The position numbers were made by a program, and so were the translations under genes. Below are positions 55,901-64,000 of a DNA stretch of 64,000 nt, one piece after another. This stretch comes from Thalassia testudinum (Eukaryota > Streptophyta > Magnoliopsida > Alismatales > Hydrocharitaceae). Each line of letters begins with the position of its first letter. Within the stretch, counting starts at the first letter, position 1. The notes under the pieces are model-generated. The model was not told where the DNA came from, ran no database searches, and saw only the letters and a program-made list of their open reading frames with translations. The stretch lies in the NCBI GenBank assembly GCA_037157565.1, contig JAZHRO010000056.1, positions 28,581,501 through 28,645,500 on the forward strand, given 5' to 3'.

Positions 55901-55960
55901 TGAGCTGGGCTCTAGACAAACGGCCAATGTGCTGTTACCCACGGCAACTTGCCAGCCATA
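55901..55960 (-). repeat. 3' UTR module, element G (near LTR)
   Basis: In sense ATGGCTGGCAAGTTGCCGTG, then GTAACAGCACATTGGCCG and TCTAGAGCCCAGCTC. Confidence 0.8.
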
Positions 55961-56113
55961 CTCGTGAGGTGAAGTGTGGTTTTATTTTGTTTATTTTCTC
56001 CTTTTTCTATCTTTTTTTCTTTTTATTCTAAGTATTTCTTTTTTTCACTCTAAGTAGGTGGCTTCCCTGATCTAAGATTTACCTAAAGGCAATAGGAAGA
56101 GAATGATCATGTG

Positions 56114-56170
56114 GCTGGGCTCTGGACAACCGACCGATGAGTTGTTACCATCGACAACTTGCTAGCCATA
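56114..56170 (-). repeat. 3' UTR module, element G (near ORF)
   Basis: In sense ATGGCTAGCAAGTTGTCGATGG, shown here as ATGGCTAGCAAGTTG then TCGATGGTAACAACTCATCG and TTGTCCAGAGCC. CGATG and CATCG can pair. Confidence 0.8.
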
Positions 56171-56894
56171 CCACCCTAGATGGTTCATTAGCTACCCAAT
56201 ATTAGAAGAAACCGTCAAAAAGTGAGTAAATGCAAACAGTGTGTAGATGCTTAGGCTTAAAGTCCCCTAAAATCCAAGGGTAGGTTGATAGGTTGTATGC
56301 TTATCACCCCAATTTATTGACCAAATCAAAATAGAATTACTTGGTGAGGACTCGAGAGTAAGTTCACATTTGAGTGGACACCTAGGCTAATTAAGCCCGA
56401 AGACCTGAAGAGTTTAAGTGTTTAGGTCCTCTTATATCATTTCCTAAAGTTAAAAATACTTAATGCCTAAGATCTTCTCTCCTAATTCTATTTTTTTCTC
56501 TTTTTTTTCTTCTTTTTAAAGAAAATAAAAGAAATTCTATAGAGCTAATAAAATAATTTTAGTATTAAGTATCCACCCACTCATGCCTAAATGATGCAAT
56601 GTCCCAATTGTAGAAATAGAGACATGAAAAAAGTAGAGTAAACATAATACCACCTGAATTTCATGACAATCTGGACAGCTTCACAGAAAGAAGAGAGTAT
56701 ACACACGCACTAAGTTTTAATGATTTCAGTTAGGCATAATATACATACAAAGAAGAATTTGAGAATTCACAAGTGCAGGTCAGAATCAAAATCAAAAGAT
56801 TAATCCTCAAACCTGCCAACAGAAGATGTCCATAGATGTGGACCAAGTTGTGGTGCAGACCCATGGCCTATGGGAGAGTTGTTCTTATGTTCTA

Positions 56895-57960
56895 GATGAA
56901 AATTACCCAAAACCGAAGATTGTTGAGCTTGTGCGGCCAAGCCTGCAGTTTTGTAGTATGCAACCCAAGACCAAAGTGTCGAACAATGGTCAGAGATGGT
57001 TCAGTAGGTTCGGATGTCCTTTTAGATTTCAACTCAAAAAGATAATCAATGATTCTGAGGTTGGGTTGCACATGAAAGATATCATAAGGGTCCTAGTAGA
57101 GAGCAGGTGGTTTCAGGTCAATAGGATCCCATAGATCCAAAATCGTAATTCCCTCAGAAGTAGCTTCCCAGATTTTTATTTCCAACTTCTTATCCTCCAA
57201 GATCAAGGTTTCTAGGACCTCCAAATCATTGTATACCCCATCTAAAATACCCAAGTGTGACAATTGTGGATGATCAGGATTGACTTGAGCATAATGATTT
57301 CAAAAGTCAGCTCTTCCGGGGTGCAAATGAGGAATGGGGTCACTAATTGAATCATTAGGATTTAGATCCTCCGAGTTAACCCCAACCGAATCAAATTCCT
57401 CTATTATCGGGCTGTCAAATTGTTCATCAGATTCCTTAGAACCATTTGCCTCACTAAAATCATCTTTCTTATGCTCAAGTGAGACTTCACCTAAAGATTC
57501 CTCATCCTCAGAATTAAAGAATTCTGACCCTCATTATATATGCCTGAAAATCATATGTCATTTCATAGTCCATGGAGACATATTTTTCGTTGTTCCCTAG
57601 CTTGAGGATCTCGAGTGCGGTAATCAATTCATCCTGAATCGGTTGCTTTAGACCAACCGGGTCATCTCTAGTCTTGGAAAATGTATCCTCCCTGACAGGC
57701 ACTTGAACGGGTTCAGATAATGGCTCTCCTGAAGGGGGTTCATCCTGGGAATCATCCCAAGATTCGACTAAGGCAACCACGAATTTCATCCTCGACCGCA
57801 ACAATTTCCCAAGTAGAAACTCATCCAGGCCCCTATCCCTAACATGTTGGAGCAAATCCAATAAAGATCTATTGAGCTCATCAATCATTTTTATCATAGG
57901 CTCCAATGCTTCAGTGGATGGTGTTGGCTGAGCCTTTAAAGATTGGATGGTGTTCCTTGA
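56895..57960 (-). pseudogene. Unrecognised ORF of element G (5' cut by H, one frameshift, few stops)
   Basis: The first open part runs from the LTR edge of H at 57960 down to 57514. The apparent start beyond 57960 lies in H and is not real. It encodes a helix-prone stretch (EPMIKMIDELNRSLLDLLQH, about 40 residues from the break), then FLLGKLLRSRMKFVVALVES and an acidic/Pro-rich stretch, and ends QAYIMRVRIL. A frame change near 57530 leads to an acidic continuation (SEFFNSEDEESLGE, SDEQFDSPIIEEFDS) with stops only near 57300 and 57097, up to about 56897. I do not recognise the family; no zinc finger, protease, RT or integrase motif is seen. The long open, compositionally biased frames suggest a former protein. 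Confidence 0.55.
57956..57960. repeat. Candidate target-site duplication of element H, left
   Basis: CTTGA directly outside the LTR of H; the partner copy is beyond the window, so it is unconfirmed. Confidence 0.35.
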
Positions 57961-60900
57961 TGGGTAACTTCCGCTCAACTCAGTAATTAAGTTAATTTCA
58001 CTTAATTAAGAGTAGAAAAAGTCACTTAGGTTAACTCGAAATTGTGTCAGTTGTGTAGTATAGGGTCGAATTAACCTAACATTTTAGAAATTTTCACTGG
58101 TTGAGTCCTAGTCGTTCGCTGGGAGGTATAATTTTTTTTAAATTCACCAATTATCTTTTATTTTCTTTATAAGTTTAGGAGGTATAACTAAGTTGGTTTT
58201 AAAACATGAATTTTGCCAAAATATTAATTAAAATGAAATAATATGTAAAATCCCATAAGAGAACATATTTACTCAAAATGATCTACATTATTAACAAGTA
58301 AACATGTTAATTTTCTAATTTTATTTCAAAAGAAATTAAGGCAATAAGAGTTCTTGTATTAAAACATGCCTTATTACAATTATTAAGAACAAAAAGAAAT
58401 TAAAATGATGCAAGAAAAATAAATTTCCCTTTATTTCTTCAGCCTCTCTTTTCTTCTTCCTTTCTCTCTCTCTCTTTTCCTTTAATTCTCTATCTTGAGC
58501 TCTCTTCTTACCTCTCTTCATCTGTTCTATTCTTGCCTTCTCTTCCTACCTCTTATTCTCTTCCCCTTAGCTTTCTTCTTCTTTCCTAGCTCCCTTAGTA
58601 GTGCCTGTTCTCCTTTCTTTCCTTTGCTTTCTTAGCCTTCAATTCAACACTTACCATTTAACCATCGGCTCTTCTTTTCCTTAAGCTTTCTTTTGAACAA
58701 TCAGTTGCATCGGGTTTTTTTTTACTTTTTAACCAAAAATTATTTTATTTGCAGTGAGGTCCTTTCGAGGATACACAGCACCCTAAGATTGGGTGGGACC
58801 AGACCATACTCTGTCCTCGCCTAATTTCAATTAGGTTCGGTTTCGGTTTATTTCATTTGATTCATAGTTTCGAGCCAATCCAGCTCAACACAACCGGTCT
58901 CCTAGGCCTCGCCCTCCTAGACACACTTGCTCACACCCACTCGGCACACACCCACAGGCACACATTCCCGCACACACACACATATGCTTAGATAGGTTCA
59001 GAATGCGTAGATCGGTAACCGGTGTGCCGAGCGCTGACGACTAAACGGCCTATGCAACAAATCAGTTATATTCGCAGGCACGTGCTCATGAATTACCGAT
59101 GTAGGACTATGTTCCCCCCTTCCAGACCCAACTTCAACCGATCATATCTCCCAGCTCAAAGCTCAGTTTCAAGTGACTTAAAGTTTGTTGAAAAGATCTA
59201 AGGTTACTATATTGGTTTGCAAGGTCAATTTGAAGATAAGAGGATGTTTTCCTCTTCAATTCTAAGAGTGAAATAAGGGGTTACTGCAGGTTATTATTGC
59301 CTGGAAATGATTTTCATGTTTATAGAGTCCTCAGATGGACTTTTTTCTCTCAACTAAAGGTCTGAAAAGTGTCTACAGGTTATTCCACAGCTGCTAGAGT
59401 AGTCTTAAGCTCTTAAGACCTTTAGGAACAGTATAAAAGCTCTACACTTCTCTGAAAGCTTCAGAGAAAGCAATTTATAACTCTGATATGTACAACAGAC
59501 ACTTAAGGACATTGCTAATCAATTTCAACAAGTTCCAAGAATTAAAACTAACTTATCTGGGCAAGATTCAAGTTCAAATCTCATCCAAATGACACTACCA
59601 TCAGTTTAGGTTCAAAAATAACCCGAACTGACAGAGTTCAAATTTTTACTAAATACAGGTCTGAGCTCAGTTTATTCTCTCTCAGATCATTCAACAAGAT
59701 CTTAGAATCCATTGTATCTCATCAATTCCTCATATTGAGCTCAGAACTCCATAATCAAACTCTGTTTGACTGTGAAGGCACAAAAATTTGACTTTCTATT
59801 CAAAGCCTCTCCATAGGCAATTAAAACCTAAAATAGAGTCTTCTCAACCTCAGGAACTTATTGAGATCTTCAAATAAGTATTCTGACCCAAGAAAGTAGG
59901 GTTTCAGGCTCATCGCCTGAGCTTCAAAATCACTTTGTTCGTCAGAGGAATCTAAGAGTTGTGACAGTAATTGGATCACAGAAATGAACCCAAGGATCAA
60001 CAATGATGCTTCCAGACTTCTTAAACTGGACTAGAACCTATCTATCACTCATCTCCAACTCTGTTGGAGTTGGAGAAAATGAAGACCTATCTACAGCTCC
60101 AGACATTAAAATCTCAATTTAAATACCTCAGCACAATCAATGATCTGTACTATATCATTCTGGAGCTTCTTTCTAAATTCTGTAGGCTAAAGCATAGATT
60201 TGGCCCACCGAAGCTCACTAGAGCTCCAGTGAGTCTAGAAAATATGTGAAAACTTTGTACAGTTTGTGAAACTATGCCATTTTTAATCTAAAAAGTTTGT
60301 GAGGTTGCGAGGAACCTCAGAATCACATTTAATTCCTCATTATCTCCTTAAATGTAAGATTTGACAGTGAATTTATTTCGAATGAATATTGAGTTGGTTG
60401 AGGCACAGGAGTTGATCTCCAACTCAATTGAGTGGTTGAGGCAAGTCAATAGATGTCAGTGATTCTAAATATATATTTAATTAATGATTTGAACTACTCC
60501 TGAGCTGCCATTGACAGTGAGCTCAGGAGCTTAATTAAATTTGGGCGTTTAGGTTATATGTGATATTTATATGTATTATAGTGTCGATTAGGGTCCATAA
60601 GTGATGGATAGATGATGATAGACCCTGTGAAGGTGGAATTTAGGCCTACTACAGTCGCCATGGACAGTGACAGTAGTCGGTGGAGGTGAAAGATGAACTA
60701 GGCAATTAGGAGATCAATTAAATGTTTAAGTGAATTAGAAATGATTATGGGAGTTAAAGGAAGGTGAACAATGAGTTAAAAAGATAAGATTAAGGCTCTA
60801 GCAAACTCAGGAGTTCCCTAGAGTCGGAGAAGATGAACACTGAAATTCTAAAATTACTCCAATCTAACTACCTAAACTACCTACCTAACTAAGTGAACCT

Positions 60901-61995
60901 ACTCCTACTCCTACTCCTAATCTACTGTTTACTTGGACGAAGGGGTCAATAGGCTTCCGCCGAAGTCTCATGGCGGACGACGAAATCAGAGGGTGAAGGA
61001 AAGATCTCCGGCAGGCAGATTTAAGGTGAAGAAGAGGATTCCTTTGGTCAATGCATGTGTCAGAGATGTGGCTGACCATGGCGGATCTCCTCAGCTGATC
61101 AGAATGAATGGAGGAAGTCGGAAAGTGGGATGGAAAGTCACTGACGTTGCAAACGAATAGCCTATTATGTCAGCTCAGTGTTAGAAGAGGGAAGGGAGAC
61201 AACTTCACTAAAATCAGAGGGGTGAGGGGGTATTTATATTAGTTGGCGGCGAAGGGAGTGGCAAGGTTTGGCCGAAGAAGGAGCTTGAGGAGCTTAACCC
61301 CCGGTGTCATCTCTGACGATGGTGAGGTTATCTCCCACTGAAAATTAGGATTTTCGATTAATCCAGACCGGTGGATCAAGAGTAGGTGGTGAGCGCAAGC
61401 TGCAAGAGCTTGGACAAAGAAGATTGATGTCTTCAGGGCGGTGATCATGCGGTGGCATGACTCTCCGTCGCCAGCCATTCATTCGGCTGAAGAAGAAGGA
61501 AAGGGACTTATATGTAATAAAACTTAAGGTCCTGTGTGAGAAAAAAGGACCCGATTGTAATAAGTTTTAAGGACCAAAATGTAAACTCAGGTCCTGAAAG
61601 TTTATTTTAACTTAGATCTTTTTCAACTTTTTATATATGTTAGTAAATAAGGTAAATATTGTGTTTTCACCTTGAATTTACATTTTTGACCTTTTAGGTT
61701 AATTTATTAGATTAAGTAAAATTACGTAAGTTATTATATACTCAGGTATACATTATATTTAAGTTACTTAACTTATTAATTAAAGGAATGATTAATAGGA
61801 TTTCGAGTCCAATTATTTTCTAGATTATTAATAATGTTAAGTGAATGATAAAATGCCATTTTGAACTTATTTGAAGGTCCTTTACCAAATATCCCTTATT
61901 ATATAATTAATCCTTATATGTTCATAACCTTAGCTAATTAACTAGGAAGACTAGTTAATTAGGGGTAATTAGAGATTATGGTGAGTGTCTCATCA
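57961..61995 (-). repeat. Element H 3' LTR
   Basis: About 4035 bp, the longest LTR here. The left edge TGGGTAACTTCC resembles the D LTR edge TGGTTACG; the right edge GTGTCTCATCA touches a PPT. About 140 nt inside is GAGTCCTAGTCGTTCGCTGGG, a U5-type block like that in E. TATA at 61231. A stem-like remnant near 59098 to 59118 (TAGGACTATGTTCC) resembles the stem of D and F. No ORF of interest. Confidence 0.72.
61231..61240 (-). promoter_or_regulatory. TATA box of element H LTR
   Basis: Minus-strand sense AATATAAATA, 755 bp from the U3 end. Confidence 0.55.
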
Positions 61996-62032
61996 TACCC
62001 CCAAGCCAAAGTTTTGCTAGTCCCTAGCAAAA
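61996..62032 (-). promoter_or_regulatory. PPT and upstream hairpin of element H
   Basis: Minus-strand sense PPT GGCTTGGGGGTA touching the LTR; perfect inverted repeat TTTTGCTA (62012 to 62019) and TAGCAAAA (62025 to 62032) around 5 nt. Confidence 0.88.
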
Positions 62033-64000
62033 TTTACTAATACTATGATGATTTAAAGCACTTGGGTTTAAATTATCATAAATAGTAACTATGTATAGGA
62101 AAGCTTCGGTCAGAAAATTTTTTTAAGGTTAAATATAAATGATTAATGTATAGAGCATATGTGAAAATTTTCTTACTTAGATTTATACTTATAACATTTT
62201 CAAAACACACTTAAAACAATTTGTAAACAAGAATTTTACTCAAAATTAGAATTCTTCAAAAACTCTTTAATCTTTGTAACTATTCTTAACTCAAATTAGA
62301 ATACAAAGTGATTTAAGGAAAACAAAACTTAAGGATTGAGAATTAAATTTTAACTCAAAAACTCAAATAAAATTAAGTTGATCCTTTGTTTACAATATTT
62401 GACTTTTATCAGTATAAGTTTAAGCAAATTAACCAGATACTCATTATTAATCGAACTTACAGTAGTAAAACTCTAATTTACTAGCCTACAACACTAAGGA
62501 TTAACTTCTAGACCTAGGATTCTGTCAATTCTTCTCCTTTAGGTCTCAACTTAAAATCTTCAAAACCCAATTTCTTAGACTTCATTGCCCAATACCAAGG
62601 TTCAGTAGCTATCATTTCAAAACATCTGTCCTCAGTGAAGAGATTTGTCCTAAAGGCATCCAAAGTTCAAAAATGCAGATCTTAAGACATCAATTTCCAA
62701 TCCCAATTATTCCAATTCAAGTCTTTGGCTTGGCCTTACTCAGGTTTGGATGCTTTCTCCTCACCAGTTTTCTATCCCGAGGTCAACACTTTTTGTGTAT
62801 ATCTCCCCGGTGGACCACTAAGTCTCTTATTCCTAATTTTTTTTTCTCCATTTTTTTTCTTCACTTTTTCTATACGTTAGAACACCCATTTGTAGCGAGG
62901 TGTTCTTTTTTTTGATGGAAGGAAGGGGTAGCATCCATTTGTAACGAGATGCTTTTATTTATTATGGAAAAATTGCATAAGCACCCATTTATAACAAGGC
63001 ACTTAATAGCAGGGTGTTTTATTTATTTTTTTCTTTTCTTTTCTTTTCCTTTCCCCCTTCTCATTTTTCTTACTACCTTTATTCTCCAAATCCTTTTTCT
63101 AGGTGAGTGGCACATCCTTCACCCTTTCAAGAACCGCCCCACGAAAATCCTTGGACTAAAGAGGATCCAAAACTAATCTCTTAACCTCTGTGTTTTCGCT
63201 GTCTCAGATGCCAACAAGAAAATTCTATGTGTGTGAATTTAGATGTTTAGGTTACTTAGCTCTCAAACCAGAGCTTGGACAACAAAGCCCTTCACTCTCA
63301 GGTTCTTCAAATTCTTAGTTTCCTCCTATAGGATCCGTCAAGACAAAATTTACCAAGTCAAGTTATTTATCTCTAGCCTGTAAGTTTTGCAAACTAAAAT
63401 TCTACCAACTCTCTATCTAATTAACTTTGAATATCTAGACTTTTTACTTAACTTTATGATAAAATCAAATTTTCAAAAAGCAAAAGGATTACTTAATCTA
63501 ATTGATTAAAAAGTTATAATTCAATTCCAAAACTTAAGTTTAAATCTTAACACACTTAGTTTCTTAATTCAAGTAAGAGTAGAAAATAAATCTTTAAAAG
63601 ATTTAAAAGATTCCTAATTCAAATAAAATCTTGTTTTAAAAATTTTAAACACAAAAGTGTGTTTCTACAAAATGGTTAAGTAAAAATCTAATTAAGAATT
63701 AAATGCCCTTAAATACTTATATATATTCTATATACATTTTAAACTTCTGACGTAAAAGAAAATTAAGCTGTTAATTATAATATATATATATATTTTATTC
63801 TTCTTCTTTTCTTCTTTATTAAAAAATGAATATACCCCTCTTATTATTTTTATGAATTTTCTTTTTTCAATTTTTTTATATTTATACATTTTTATTTTTA
63901 TGTCTATAAGATTTCAATTTTTATAATTTCTTTCAAAAATTTTTCAAATTTTTCTAAAATTTTTTATTTTTTAAAATTTTTTATCATTTTTAGATTTTTA
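62033..64000 (-). other. Element H 3' UTR, partial
   Basis: A/T-rich, no credible ORF. It contains the GTCAACAC...GTATATCTCCC box at 62781 to 62808, a repeated CACCCATTTRTARCRAGG phrase at about 62884, 62932 and 62978, and a very A/T-rich end (63700 to 64000). Confidence 0.6.

Larger units (their letters stand above)
55372..56800 (-). other. Element G 3' UTR
   Basis: Aligns with the 3' UTR of C: GTCAACAC...GTATATC box at 55804 to 55840, modules at 55901 and 56114, purine tract between, and GGACATTGCATCATTTAGGC in sense near 56600. The alignment reaches to just after the place where the integrase of C ends. Confidence 0.72.
53724..57960 (-). mobile_element. Element G: non-autonomous Athila relative with unrecognised ORF, interrupted by H
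   Basis: It shows a 3' LTR (53724 to 55334), a PPT, a set I 3' UTR and then, where A and C have integrase, a different coding region of at least 380 codons with no gag-pol similarity. The minus-strand body is cut at 57960 by the LTR of H; the rest is beyond the window. It would need enzymes from A- or C-like elements, whose LTR palindromes, 3' UTR modules and PPT it shares. Confidence 0.72.
57961..64000 (-). mobile_element. Element H: Athila-type element, 3' end only
   Basis: The 3' LTR, PPT and at least 2 kb of 3' UTR are in the window; the coding part would be to the right. The LTR interrupts the ORF of G, so H is younger than G. Confidence 0.7.

Overview
The window appears to be a plant heterochromatic region built entirely of nested Ty3/Gypsy LTR retrotransposons of the Athila (Tat/Athila) lineage. 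The lineage call rests on four things: a protease site reading DLGAS, the RT block around WRVCIDYRKLN, the integrase tail block ACHLPVE/IEHRA, and primer-binding sites matching the 3' end of tRNA-Asp (TGGCGCCGTTGC type). Athila elements are typical of flowering plants, so the host is most likely an angiosperm; I cannot name the species. I found no host gene, tRNA, rRNA, CRISPR array or bacterial feature.

Eight elements can be separated; I call them A to H. (1) E, minus strand, 1 to about 1985: only leader, PBS and part of the 5' LTR. (2) A, plus strand, about 1990 to 18498: 5'-truncated pol, 3' UTR, PPT and 3' LTR, split by B. (3) B, minus strand, 5940 to 16520: complete, LTR pair, TSD GTGGC, gag-protease only. 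(4) F, plus strand, 18499 to 53698: decayed gag-pol, 3' UTR and 3' LTR, split by C and D. (5) C, minus strand, 25171 to 36944: LTR pair, decayed gag-pol, no TSD. (6) D, minus strand, 38313 to 51833: LTR pair, decayed gag-pol, TSD CTTGT, sitting inside the 3' LTR of F. (7) G, minus strand, 53724 to 57960: 3' LTR, PPT, 3' UTR and an unrecognised ORF instead of pol. (8) H, minus strand, 57961 to past the window end: about 4 kb 3' LTR and 3' UTR, inserted in the ORF of G.

Coding regions are decayed by stops and frameshifts. The exception is B, whose 523-codon gag-tail/protease frame is open and whose LTRs differ by only about 2% by eye. The LTRs of C differ by about 6% and those of D by about 10% over the stretches I compared, so B is the latest insertion and F and A are among the oldest.

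The elements fall into two sets by their non-coding parts. Set I (A, C, G) has LTRs starting TGATGT in sense, two U3 palindromes, and a duplicated 3' UTR module flanking a purine tract. Set II (B, D, F) has tandem GGCR...YGCC hairpin modules in the 3' UTR. H shares one 3' UTR box with set I. All seven elements with a visible 3' end carry a hairpin of the form TTTTGCTA, 5 to 6 nt loop, TAGCAAAA just upstream of the PPT. The most unusual items are that hairpin, the U3 palindromes, the gag-protease-only element B, and the non-autonomous element G with its own ORF.
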